NCBI GenBank assembly: GCA_017515475.1
Contig: JAFWFS010000025.1
Span: forward strand, 1 to 59,702
DNA: 59,702 bases
Direction: 5' to 3'
DNA from: Erysipelotrichaceae bacterium
GTDB lineage: Bacteria > Bacillota_I > Bacilli_A > Erysipelotrichales > Erysipelotrichaceae
In this document: positions 33,931-42,148 of the stretch, in pieces
Numbering within the stretch: the stretch's first letter is position 1
Layout of the letters: the number at the start of each line of letters is the position of its first letter
Translations under genes and position numbers: made by a program
The notes under the pieces: model-generated
What the model was told of the DNA's origin: nothing
Seen by the model: the letters and a program-made list of their open reading frames with translations, nothing else
Database searches by the model: none

Positions 33931-35394
33931 TTAAATATTCTCTTTTCTTTTGATGTCTTTGAACACCCTGAATATGGATTCAAACACGACCATGATCTCC
34001 AGTCTGCCCAGGAACATGCCGATGATTGCCGTCCAAAGAATTACCGGGCTGGCGCTGTAGTTGGTAATGCCCAGGGATAGACCGACTGTCGAGATGGCCG
34101 ATGCGAATTCAAACATGGAATCCTGAAGCGAATAACCGTACAGGGTGAATATCAGCGATCCAACAAAAAACAGGATCAGATAAAACAGAATATAGCTTGT
34201 CATGGAAGAAATCTCCGAATCGGACAGTTCCTGTTTCTTGCCTATTCTTTCGATATAATGTGTTTTGATCATGCGTCTGTTTGAAACGGTATCTTTTAGA
34301 GAATAGTAGATTCCTTTCAATGTGACAATGATTCGATACTGCTTGATACCGCCGCCGGTAGACTCCAGATTCCCTCCAAACAGCATAAGCAGGATCATGA
34401 AAGTGATGAATCCGCTTGGAAGCAGCGACATGTCTTTCACGGAAATAAAGCCGGTCGTTGTGATACTGGTTACAAACTGAAACAGAGCAACGCGGATCGC
34501 TTCAGGTGCATTATCGGTAAAATGATATTGCAGCAGATTCAAAGCCATAAGCGGAAAAACGGTAATAAAGACAACGATAAAGAACTTGCTTTCGCAATGA
34601 TGCCAGATGTTTCTGAATTTTCTTCTCACCAGGCTGAGATGCAGCAGGAAATTGGTCTGCCCCAGCAGCATCAGCAGAATCGTAACGATCTCTATTCCGA
34701 TGGAATGATAGGCATAGATGCTTTCGTTGCGTACGGAGAAGCCTCCTGTAGACAGAGCTGCGATCGATGTATTCACCGCATCGAACAGAGGCATTCCCAG
34801 AAGAGTATAGGCAACGATCCCGAACAGGATATATGCGGAATAGAAGGTCAGGATCAGTCTGGCGGATTTGGCCAGATTCGGCATCAGTCTGTCGTTGTGT
34901 CCTTCGGCATTGTACAGATTCAGACCGTATTTGTCAGAAAAAGCGCAGGTCAGGATCAGAACCAGACCTACTCCGCCGACAAACAGAGTAATGCTTCTGA
35001 AAAGCAGAAATACATGAGGCGTATTCTCGACGTCGACAACTGAAAGACCTGTCGTCGAGAAGCCGCTGGTCATTTCGAATGCGGCCTGCGTAAAGCTGTA
35101 GTCTCCCTTAAGCATCCAAGGTACTGTACTGATCAGAATGGCGCATAGCCAGATCAGTACGACCAATAAGGCATCATAATGTCTTTCCAGACGGATGATC
35201 TCAGTTTTTCTAAGCGAATGATGAACCATGCCGCCAAAAAGAATTGCGCAGAATCCCGGTATCAGAAAACATGACGCATAAGAGATCTCTTCTGGATAAA
35301 AAGGCAGGATCACCAGCGGCAGAAGCTGGATAAATCCCGTAACAACGATGAAAATGCTTAGATAAAAGAAAACAAGGCGGTAATGTTTATTCAT
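33931..35394 (-). CDS. TrkH/KtrB-family potassium uptake channel subunit
   Basis: 487-residue membrane protein with four pore-loop repeats. Each carries a selectivity glycine: TSGFSTTGLSV, ALSTGGFSVRNE, SITTTGFISV and AISTVGLSLG. The length is closer to TrkH than to the shorter KtrB. It forms the K+ pathway and is gated by the cytosolic RCK proteins encoded by the two genes directly upstream. It starts in a one-base TAATG overlap with the second RCK gene. Confidence 0.93.
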   Translation of the reverse strand: MNKHYRLVFFYLSIFIVVTGFIQLLPLVILPFYPEEISYASCFLIPGFCAILFGGMVHHSLRKTEIIRLERHYDALLVVLIWLCAILISTVPWMLKGDYSFTQAAFEMTSGFSTTGLSVVDVENTPHVFLLFRSITLFVGGVGLVLILTCAFSDKYGLNLYNAEGHNDRLMPNLAKSARLILTFYSAYILFGIVAYTLLGMPLFDAVNTSIAALSTGGFSVRNESIYAYHSIGIEIVTILLMLLGQTNFLLHLSLVRRKFRNIWHHCESKFFIVVFITVFPLMALNLLQYHFTDNAPEAIRVALFQFVTSITTTGFISVKDMSLLPSGFITFMILLMLFGGNLESTGGGIKQYRIIVTLKGIYYSLKDTVSNRRMIKTHYIERIGKKQELSDSEISSMTSYILFYLILFFVGSLIFTLYGYSLQDSMFEFASAISTVGLSLGITNYSASPVILWTAIIGMFLGRLEIMVVFESIFRVFKDIKRKENI

Positions 35395-36056
35395 TATTTC
35401 TTCCTTTTGAATACCTTAAGAACCGCCTCTCTGTTCTCTTCGTTGGTTACCAGCAGAACTTTATCATCAGCCATCAGCTGCGTATTGCCGTTTGGAATGA
35501 TGGATTTCTGTCCGCGGATAATGACACTGATACTTCCGATATCTGATATGCCGATGTCCTTCAGGCACATTCCTTCGACTCGCAGCCTATCCGATATTTT
35601 AAGTTCAACAATGATAATCTTCTCATCTTCCAGACTGAGTGAATTGATCAGATTTTCGATAGATGCGGCGTTTCTGATCTGTTCACCGAGAATGTAAGTT
35701 GAACTGAGTACGCTGTCGATACCCAGTTCCTTGAATATGTCTACGTTTTTAGGATTGGTTACCGTAGAAATACAGCGTTTCACATTCAAAAGCTTCTTTG
35801 CCGTTTGACAGGCAACGTAGTTTTCCATGTCGTTCTTGGATAGAGCAATGAAGAGGTCTGCATTTTCAGCTCCGACTTCCCGCAGATCGCTTTCTCTGGT
35901 TGCCTGTCCATACATGACAGGGATGTCGTTGTTCATGCTTAGATAGCGGCAGGCTTCTTCCCGGTTGTTGATTACGATCAGATCGTTATATCGGTTGTGG
36001 TATTTATGAATGATGTAATCTGCGCTGTGCATGCCGTTGGCAATCACAATCTTCAT
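35394..36056 (-). CDS. TrkA-like RCK protein with degenerate NAD motif
   Basis: 220 residues, RCK_N plus RCK_C (TrkA_C, about 140-215). The glycine-rich nucleotide loop expected at the N-terminus reads VIANGMHSADYI, not GxGxxG. This Rossmann half probably does not bind NAD normally. RCK_C domains in this family often bind c-di-AMP, which is possible here. It overlaps the upstream RCK_N gene by 4 nt (ATGA) and TrkH by 1 nt. With that partner it resembles the two halves of E. coli TrkA on separate polypeptides. Confidence 0.88.
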   Translation of the reverse strand: MKIVIANGMHSADYIIHKYHNRYNDLIVINNREEACRYLSMNNDIPVMYGQATRESDLREVGAENADLFIALSKNDMENYVACQTAKKLLNVKRCISTVTNPKNVDIFKELGIDSVLSSTYILGEQIRNAASIENLINSLSLEDEKIIIVELKISDRLRVEGMCLKDIGISDIGSISVIIRGQKSIIPNGNTQLMADDKVLLVTNEENREAVLKVFKRKK

Positions 36057-36466
36057 TTCTTTTCTCCTTTCATCAGATCTGAAAACTCGTTCAGAGACAG
36101 ATCAAAAGGACAGATACAACGGACGTTCTCGTTTACGATCTTGATTTTTCTGGAATCGGTGAGACGGATGTAGATCTCTTTCAATCCGTACCGTTTGATG
36201 CAGATATCGGAAAGAAAGATATTCGTATTATCATCATCGGTAACAAAAACGGCTCTATCGACATCTTTGATCCCATTTTCTTCCAGAAATGAAAGATCCG
36301 TTGCATCGCCTGTTTCAACAAAACCGCTGAAATCATCGACTTTAGCGATTTTTTCTTTATTCTTATCGATCAAAAGAACGTTTCTGTTCTCTTTCTGCAG
36401 TTTTTTGGCAATATTGCTTCCAATCCGTCCTGCTCCAACAACGATCGTATTAACATTGCTGCTCAT
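36053..36466 (-). CDS. RCK_N (TrkA-N) single-domain protein
   Basis: 137 residues, just one Rossmann/RCK_N domain. The NAD loop is intact, VVGAGRIGSNIAKKL, with an acidic end of strand 2 (LLIDKNKEK) and a GDATD motif. The RCK_C domain is absent. It probably assembles with the second RCK protein to gate TrkH. First gene of the operon, with a GGGGG ribosome site 7 nt upstream of the ATG. Confidence 0.88.
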   Translation of the reverse strand: MSSNVNTIVVGAGRIGSNIAKKLQKENRNVLLIDKNKEKIAKVDDFSGFVETGDATDLSFLEENGIKDVDRAVFVTDDDNTNIFLSDICIKRYGLKEIYIRLTDSRKIKIVNENVRCICPFDLSLNEFSDLMKGEKK

Positions 36467-36469
36467 AAT

Positions 36470-36605
36470 TCATCCCCCAGATCCCGGTGACTGTTTTACC
36501 ATATGCTTTAATGCGGTTTTTTGTCATCACCCGTTAAAAAATGACAAGCATCTGAAACGATGCTTTCATGGAAAATATTATAATCACTTAATCTCTTTTT
36601 CACAA
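36470..36605 (-). promoter_or_regulatory. Trk operon promoter and structured leader
   Basis: TTGTGA (36605-36600), 17-bp spacer, TATAAT (36582-36577). The ~100-nt leader then carries a stem AAGCATC/GATGCTT followed by GTCATTTTTTAA, which looks like an attenuator, and an overlapping GTCAT/ATGAC pairing downstream. I do not recognise a known riboswitch, including the c-di-AMP class. Confidence 0.6.
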
Positions 36606-36620
36606 GATTCCCTGAAAGGG

Positions 36621-36644
36621 CAAAAAGGATCGCTAGATCCTTTT
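36621..36644. terminator. Galactose transport operon terminator
   Basis: AAAAGGATC/GATCCTTTT stem with a GCTA loop. On the minus strand it is followed by TTTG. 33 nt after the last mgl operon gene. Confidence 0.75.
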
Positions 36645-36676
36645 AAGTAAAACCGACTCTGTTTTAGTTCTAAAGA

Positions 36677-37066
36677 CTAATCTTCTATCCAGCAGGCATA
36701 AAGCTTCATGGAACCGCTGATCTCCGTATTCTCATCCCATAAAACCGTACAGTCGGGATATGCCGACCATCCTTCAAATACATACCCTTCTCTTTCCGGA
36801 ATCTGCATGTCGATTTTCTCGCCATACATCTTCTTCTGCGCTTCTACAGGCGTTCCGCCTCTGGCGTCATATTCGATAAGAAAACCGCGGTTGTTTAATC
36901 CGATCACCAGAGCCAGGATCAGAAGTGCTGCAAGAACAGCGATGATACGGTCCAGAGTTTTAACGGAGATATGAATGTCTTTGTAAATGTTATGCAAACT
37001 AAGAGGCGAAACCGCAGTTTCGCCCTCTTTGTTTTCGTTTTTTGCTGTTTTCTCTTTCTCTTCCAT
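36677..37066 (-). CDS. Small membrane protein with one InlB B-repeat-like domain
   Basis: 129 residues. A charged cytoplasmic N-terminus (1-38) is followed by one transmembrane helix (about 41-58, IIAVLAALLILALVIGL). Then comes an outside domain IEYDARGGTPVEAQKK ... YVFEGWSAYPDC ... KLYACW that matches a single Listeria-Bacteroides (InlB B / Flg_new) repeat. Such repeats usually occur in arrays on big surface proteins; a lone one in a sugar-transport operon is unusual. Coupled to mglC by a TAATG overlap. It may interact with the transporter or binding protein; function unknown. Confidence 0.75.
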   Translation of the reverse strand: MEEKEKTAKNENKEGETAVSPLSLHNIYKDIHISVKTLDRIIAVLAALLILALVIGLNNRGFLIEYDARGGTPVEAQKKMYGEKIDMQIPEREGYVFEGWSAYPDCTVLWDENTEISGSMKLYACWIED

Positions 37067-38082
37067 TATTTCTTGGTAAGATACTTACGCATGTCTATCG
37101 CACAGGCAATCAGAATGATCAGACCCTTAATGATATACAGCATGTTGGCTGAAACAGAAAGGAAGTTCAGACCCGTAAAGATGACCTGCAGCAGCAGAAC
37201 GCCGACAAGAACGCCGGAGATCTTGCCGGTACCGCCGACAAACGATACGCCACCGATGACGCAGGCTGAGATCGCATCAGATTCATAGTTCTGGCCGGTT
37301 GCGGCTGTCGCGGAACCGATACGAGCTGCATCAAAGAAACCGGTAATCGCATACATGACGCCCGCCAGCATGAATACCATGATGATGGTCTTCTTGACAT
37401 TAACACCGGATACTTCGGCTGCAGTCGGGTTGGAACCAACGGCAAACATGTTTTTTCCAAAAACGGTCTTGTTCCAGATAAACCAGATGATGACCGTGAA
37501 GATCAGGGCATACAGGACATACATTGGGACGGATACGGTCCCGATTTTGAACAGAGTTCCGGTAATCAATTCCTTGTAAGGCTCGATCATGCCGGAAAGA
37601 GACATACCGTTGTTGGTTCCTCCCTGCATGTACAGCAGGATGATACCGTAGGTTATCAGCTGTGTAGAAAGCGTTACGATATATGGATGCAGAGAGAATT
37701 CCGCTACGGAGAATCCGTTGACGAAACCGATCAGGGCACCTACCGCGATGACGATCAGCAGTACCAAAGGAATAGGCAAAGCCTGAGTCAGCTGCGGCCA
37801 GATCTTGGATACGTTAGTCAGCAGAGATGCGGTAATGACTGACGAAAGACCGACGATTCTGCCGGCGGAGATATCCGTTCCTGCAAGAACGATACATCCG
37901 GCGATACCTAAGGCGATCGGCAGTTTTGCTGCAGTCAGTGAAAGGATGTTTATGATTGAAGCGACACCAAGGAACTTAGGCCTTTTTATCGCAACATAAA
38001 TGACAACCAATGCGATAATGATATACATCGCATTGTTCAGAATCAGGTCTAGTATTTTTTTTCTGTCTATTTTCTTATTCAT
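37066..38082 (-). CDS. mglC: Galactose/methyl-galactoside ABC transporter permease
   Basis: 338 residues, about 8-10 helices, BPD_transp_2 type. Typical features are GTDISAGRIVGLSSV near residue 70 and GVNVKKTIIMVFMLAG. I place the start at 38082 because AGGGGG lies just ahead and the protein then begins MNKKIDRKKILDL; an earlier in-frame ATG at 38115 overlaps mglA. It forms the membrane channel for the MglB-MglA importer. Confidence 0.92.
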   Translation of the reverse strand: MNKKIDRKKILDLILNNAMYIIIALVVIYVAIKRPKFLGVASIINILSLTAAKLPIALGIAGCIVLAGTDISAGRIVGLSSVITASLLTNVSKIWPQLTQALPIPLVLLIVIAVGALIGFVNGFSVAEFSLHPYIVTLSTQLITYGIILLYMQGGTNNGMSLSGMIEPYKELITGTLFKIGTVSVPMYVLYALIFTVIIWFIWNKTVFGKNMFAVGSNPTAAEVSGVNVKKTIIMVFMLAGVMYAITGFFDAARIGSATAATGQNYESDAISACVIGGVSFVGGTGKISGVLVGVLLLQVIFTGLNFLSVSANMLYIIKGLIILIACAIDMRKYLTKK

Positions 38083-38095
38083 GGAAACCCCCTTA

Positions 38096-39601
38096 TTAGA
38101 CATATTTCGCAGCAAGAGTCATGATCTCTTCCTGTGAAGTCTTTCTGGCATCGACTTCTCCTGCCAATTTTCCTCCCGACATGACCAGAATACGGTCGCA
38201 GATTCCCAGCAGTTCAGGCATCTCCGAAGAAACAACGATCACCAGTTTCCCTTCCTTTGCCAGCTTCAGGATCAGTTCATAGATCTCGTACTTGGCGCCG
38301 ACATCGATACCTCTGGTTGGTTCATCCAGAAGCAGGATGCTAGGGTTCGTAAGCAGCCATCTGGTAATGATGACCTTCTGCTGATTGCCTCCGGACAGAT
38401 TCTTGATCTGCGTTTTCTGGTTTGGCGTTTTTGTCTTTAGCGTGTCAATGCCCCACTGTGTGGCTTCTGACATCTTCTTGTCATCCAGCATGAATTTTCC
38501 TTTAAGATATCTTTCCAATGATGATACCGTGGAGTTTGCCTGAATGTCTCTGACACCGAAAATGCCGGTCGCTCTTCTTTCTTCCGTAAGCATTGCAAAT
38601 CCATTCTTGATTGATTCACGCGAGTTACGGTTCAGTACTCTCTTTCCGTCGACATAGATTTCTCCGGATCTTCTGGTGGCGATGCCGAAAATATTTTCCA
38701 GCAGTTCCGTACGTCCGGCTCCGTCAAGACCGGCTACGCCGAGAACCTCGCCGCGATATCCGGTAAAGCTTACATCTTCCAGCTTGGAATACTCGGCTGA
38801 CAGATTCTTCACTTCCAGATATTTGTCGCCTACGACATTGTCTTTCGGCGGATAGACATTGGTGATCTCTCTGCCAACCATCAGCTTGATGATCTCATTC
38901 ATCGTGACGTTCTTTGAGTCTTTTGTAGCGATGTACTTGCCGTCTCTCATGATCGTCACTTCATCGGAAATACGCAGGATCTCATCCATCTTATGGGAGA
39001 TGTAGATGATTCCGCATCCTCTGTTTCTTAAGTCATTGATGATCTTAAACAGATGTTCTACTTCTACTTCCGTCAGGGAGGAAGTAGGTTCATCAAATAC
39101 AATGACCTTTGCGTTATATGATACTGCCTTGGCGATCTCAACCATCTGACGCTGAGATACAGGCATCTCTGACATAATTGTTTTAGGATTTACGTTGATT
39201 CCTAAATCCTTGAATACTTCCATTGTCTGTTCATACATTTTCTTTTCTGAAACGACCGGAAGCTTATCCATCATCGGAAAACGTCCAAGCCACATGTTGT
39301 CCATGACATTTCTCTTTAAGGCCTGGTTCAGTTCCTGATGCACCATGGCAACGCCATGTTCAAGGGCATCTTTCGAGTCCTTGAAATTCACCTCTTTGCC
39401 ATCCAAAAAAATCTTTCCTTCATCTTTATGATAGATACCGAAAAGACACTTCATTAGTGTTGACTTGCCGGCTCCGTTTTCACCCATCAGGGCATGGACC
39501 GTACCCGCTTTCAGTTCAAGCTGAACATCATCCAGAGCCTTAACGCCCGGGAATGATTTCGATATGTGTTCCATTTTCAACAGAACATTCTTTTCACTCA
39601 T
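38096..39601 (-). CDS. mglA: Galactose/methyl-galactoside ABC transporter ATPase
   Basis: 501 residues with two tandem ABC domains, as in ribose/galactose-type importers. The first has Walker A GENGAGKST, signature VSQRQ and Walker B VFDEPTSSLT. The second has a degenerate Walker A GLDGAGRTE, signature LSGGNQQK and LLLDEPTRGIDVG. RbsA-like proteins look similar, but the adjacent galactose binding protein, galK and galactose-locus context favour MglA. Confidence 0.93.
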   Translation of the reverse strand: MSEKNVLLKMEHISKSFPGVKALDDVQLELKAGTVHALMGENGAGKSTLMKCLFGIYHKDEGKIFLDGKEVNFKDSKDALEHGVAMVHQELNQALKRNVMDNMWLGRFPMMDKLPVVSEKKMYEQTMEVFKDLGINVNPKTIMSEMPVSQRQMVEIAKAVSYNAKVIVFDEPTSSLTEVEVEHLFKIINDLRNRGCGIIYISHKMDEILRISDEVTIMRDGKYIATKDSKNVTMNEIIKLMVGREITNVYPPKDNVVGDKYLEVKNLSAEYSKLEDVSFTGYRGEVLGVAGLDGAGRTELLENIFGIATRRSGEIYVDGKRVLNRNSRESIKNGFAMLTEERRATGIFGVRDIQANSTVSSLERYLKGKFMLDDKKMSEATQWGIDTLKTKTPNQKTQIKNLSGGNQQKVIITRWLLTNPSILLLDEPTRGIDVGAKYEIYELILKLAKEGKLVIVVSSEMPELLGICDRILVMSGGKLAGEVDARKTSQEEIMTLAAKYV

Positions 39602-39632
39602 AGATAACCCCCTAAATAGAGTTCATTAACAA

Positions 39633-39664
39633 ATATGCAGTCACAAATAAATGTGACTGCATAT
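39633..39664 (-). other. Perfect 13-bp hairpin between mglB and mglA
   Basis: Arms ATATGCAGTCACA and TGTGACTGCATAT with a 6-nt loop. There is no following U-tract of note on the minus strand (TTTGTTAATG). Probably a 3' stabiliser of mglB mRNA or partial attenuator; a counterpart lies after the malE-like gene. Confidence 0.7.
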
Positions 39665-39687
39665 CATTTGTTTGACTGTAGTTGGAA

Positions 39688-40770
39688 TTATTCGCCGTTG
39701 TAAGCTGAATAAGGGATATTGACTCTCCAAGTACCAACCAGCTCGTAAGCAGCATTCATGCCTGCGAATGCATCAGCGCCTTCAGCATAGTTCTTAGCGA
39801 TTGTAGTAACAGCATCAGCCATACCAACAGCATCCTGTTTTACTGTACCGGTCATAGAACCTTCTTTGATAGCGGCTTTTGCAGCATCAGTAGCATCAAC
39901 ACCGAATACTGGAATAACAGTTTCGCCTTCCTTGTTGTAGCCATGGTTCTTCAGTGATTCGATAGCGCCAAGAGCCATGTCGTCGTTGTTGGCGATAACC
40001 AGCTCGATCATGTTGCCGTTATCAGCGTTGTACTGAGAAAGAACGGTTTCCATGTGCTCGTTTGCAGCAGCTGCAGACCAAGTGCCGTTAGCATCTAACA
40101 GATACTTAGTAGTTGCGGCAGCATCGAAGTAAGCCAGAGCAGGCTTGCCGTTAGCTGTTAAGACAGCATCAGCATCTTCCTGACCGAACTGAGTTCTGCA
40201 GATAGCTTCTGGGTTAGCTTCGTCACCCTTGAACATAACATACTGGATAACGCCATCGCCGTTTAAGTCGGTAGCTTCGTAGTTGGCAATCAGGTATTCA
40301 CCAATCATCTTGCCTTCCATATGTCCAGCCTGTTCGTAGTCAGTACCAACGAATGTAGCACCGGCAGCAGTTAATACGTCCTCAGAAACGCCTCTGTTGA
40401 AGAATACGACCTTAGCGCCTGCAGCAGCAGCCTTGTCTAAAATTGTCTTGGTAACATCATCTGAACCTGAGTCGACCTGGTTAACAACCAGAACCTTTGC
40501 GCCAGCTGCTAAAGCAGTGTCGATCTGGTTTGTCTGGTCAGCCTGTGATCCATTGGCATCATAGTCCTTGTAGTTCAGGCCAGCCTTGTCCATAGCTTCA
40601 TTCATAGCAGCACGTACGCTTGAAAGATAAACATCAGAGTATGTGTACCAGAATACAGCTACATCTTCAGCACCTGTAGTAGGTTCGCCGCCTTCATTTC
40701 CGCCATTCTTGCATCCGGCAAGAGCGAAAACCATCAGGACAGCTAATAATACACTTAAAAGCTTTTTCAT
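39688..40770 (-). CDS. mglB: Galactose/glucose-binding lipoprotein
   Basis: 360 residues, periplasmic-binding-protein type 4 (ribose/galactose class). Lipobox LAGC (C20), then VAVFWYTYSDVYLSSVRAAM. Later segments are VVNQVDSGSDD, VIANNDDMALGAIESL and VFGVDATDAA, the family's hinge and sugar-contact strands. It captures galactose or glucose outside the cell for MglAC. Strong ribosome site GGGAGG and a promoter overlapped by a cre site. The following hairpin and skewed codon use suggest high expression. Confidence 0.93.
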   Translation of the reverse strand: MKKLLSVLLAVLMVFALAGCKNGGNEGGEPTTGAEDVAVFWYTYSDVYLSSVRAAMNEAMDKAGLNYKDYDANGSQADQTNQIDTALAAGAKVLVVNQVDSGSDDVTKTILDKAAAAGAKVVFFNRGVSEDVLTAAGATFVGTDYEQAGHMEGKMIGEYLIANYEATDLNGDGVIQYVMFKGDEANPEAICRTQFGQEDADAVLTANGKPALAYFDAAATTKYLLDANGTWSAAAANEHMETVLSQYNADNGNMIELVIANNDDMALGAIESLKNHGYNKEGETVIPVFGVDATDAAKAAIKEGSMTGTVKQDAVGMADAVTTIAKNYAEGADAFAGMNAAYELVGTWRVNIPYSAYNGE

Positions 40771-40803
40771 TTGTTTCCTCCCTGGGCAAAAGCCCGTAAT
40801 TAA

Positions 40804-40832
40804 ATTGTATCTTATTATGTAAACGATTTCAA
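40804..40832 (-). promoter_or_regulatory. mglB promoter
   Basis: TTGAAA (40832-40827), 17-bp spacer, TACAAT (40809-40804). Confidence 0.8.
40818..40831. promoter_or_regulatory. cre-like catabolite operator
   Basis: TGTAAACGATTTCA on plus, TGAAATCGTTTACA on minus: a close match to the CcpA consensus TGWAARCGYTWNCA. It overlaps the -35 of mglB, so CcpA binding should repress. The ccpA gene is in this window at 51422-52414. Confidence 0.8.
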
Positions 40833-40840
40833 CGATAAAA

Positions 40841-40862
40841 CTTTCACAATTCTTTCACAATT
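40841..40862. repeat. Tandem 11-bp direct repeat upstream of the mglB promoter
   Basis: CTTTCACAATT occurs twice head to tail (40841-40851, 40852-40862), directly upstream of the -35. One-turn spacing suggests an activator site. Confidence 0.55.
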
Positions 40863-40866
40863 TGAT

Positions 40867-42144
40867 TTAAACAACCAGTCTTGTTCCAAATGGCCTTACC
40901 CTGACTTCCAGCAGGCAGTCATCTCCGAATACAGAGGTCATGGCTTTTCTGAATTCTTCCAGTTTTCCTACCGGTACGATCGCCTGTATCGTTCCCTCAA
41001 AACCGCCTCCATGGACTCTGTAGGATCCTTCTTCACCAAGACACATGTCCGCTAAAGCCAGACCTACTGCCAGAGACTGAGATGACGGACGGGATGCCGG
41101 ATAAACGTTCTGCAGATATTCAAAAGAGGATCTTCCGGATTCTTTCATCAGTTTCAGGAGTCTGTCGATGTCCTTGTTGATAATGGCTTCCTTCTCCTCG
41201 ATGGCGCGTCTATCTTCATTGTAGAAATGGATGGCTCTAAGTACTCCTCTGTCGTTCTTAACCTTTTCTCTGATTTCTTTTAGATCAGATAGAAGCTTTT
41301 GCAAAGAAGAATCTGCCAGATATTCCACTCCCAGTTCATTGGCCACTTCTTTTATTTCTCCAGGAACGGCAGCATATTCATGAGACAGATCGGAATGATC
41401 GCCTTTAGTGTTGATCAGAATCAGCTCATAACCGTAATCGGAGAAAGAGAAGTCGTAATTCTCGATGACCGGCTTTTTCGGATCCTTGAAGTCGATCGTG
41501 ACGAAACCGCCCACGGAGATCGCAGTCTGATCTAGTAGACCGCTAGGCTTCCCGAAATAAACGTTTTCCGCATACTGGCCTACCAGAGCTCTTTCTACCG
41601 GCGTGATCTTTTCTTCGTTAAACAAAGCATTGAACGCTTCGGCAAGCAGGACTTCAAAGCATGCGGATGATGAAATGCCCGATCCTACCAGAACCCTGGA
41701 TTCACACAATGCGTCGAATCCTCCGATGGAATAGCCCAGTTCTTTCAGTCTTGCGGCAATTCCTCTGATCAGAGATTCGGAAGTGTTAACTTCTTCCGGA
41801 TTCTTCTCCAGATCGTTCAGATCGACCGGTTTTACCTTAAAAGCACGATCTGCGTAGTTAACGATATCCGTACCGTTTTTCTTGATGACAGCCAGATTGT
41901 CGATATTCAGGCTGGCCGCCACGACATGGCCATGCTGATGATCGGTATGGTTACCGCCGATTTCCGACCTTCCCGGAGATGATACGAAATGATAATCCCC
42001 TTCTCCGTACATCGCATAGGCATCTTCCAGCAATGCCAGATAACGTTTCTTTTCCGCTTCCAGATTCTTGCTGCAGATGATCTTCTCCAGCAGTTCATTT
42101 ATCCGATCCGAACAGATATAGTCTTTTAATTGTCTGTATTCCAT
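40867..42144 (-). CDS. galK: Galactokinase
   Basis: 425 residues, GHMP kinase. It phosphorylates galactose to galactose-1-phosphate, the entry to the Leloir pathway. The galactokinase signature is RSEIGGNHTDHQHG near residue 65, the ATP loop VGSGISSSACFEVLLAEAF, and the C-terminal motif YRVHGGGFEGT. It is four bases downstream of the ROK kinase gene and just before the mgl transporter, consistent with uptake-linked phosphorylation. galT and galE are not in the window. Confidence 0.95.
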   Translation of the reverse strand: MEYRQLKDYICSDRINELLEKIICSKNLEAEKKRYLALLEDAYAMYGEGDYHFVSSPGRSEIGGNHTDHQHGHVVAASLNIDNLAVIKKNGTDIVNYADRAFKVKPVDLNDLEKNPEEVNTSESLIRGIAARLKELGYSIGGFDALCESRVLVGSGISSSACFEVLLAEAFNALFNEEKITPVERALVGQYAENVYFGKPSGLLDQTAISVGGFVTIDFKDPKKPVIENYDFSFSDYGYELILINTKGDHSDLSHEYAAVPGEIKEVANELGVEYLADSSLQKLLSDLKEIREKVKNDRGVLRAIHFYNEDRRAIEEKEAIINKDIDRLLKLMKESGRSSFEYLQNVYPASRPSSQSLAVGLALADMCLGEEGSYRVHGGGFEGTIQAIVPVGKLEEFRKAMTSVFGDDCLLEVRVRPFGTRLVV

Positions 42145-42148
42145 ATTT

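Noticed and set aside
36467..36600. c-di-AMP (ydaO-yuaA) riboswitch ahead of the Trk genes
   Set aside because: None of the conserved GC-rich blocks of that class can be found.
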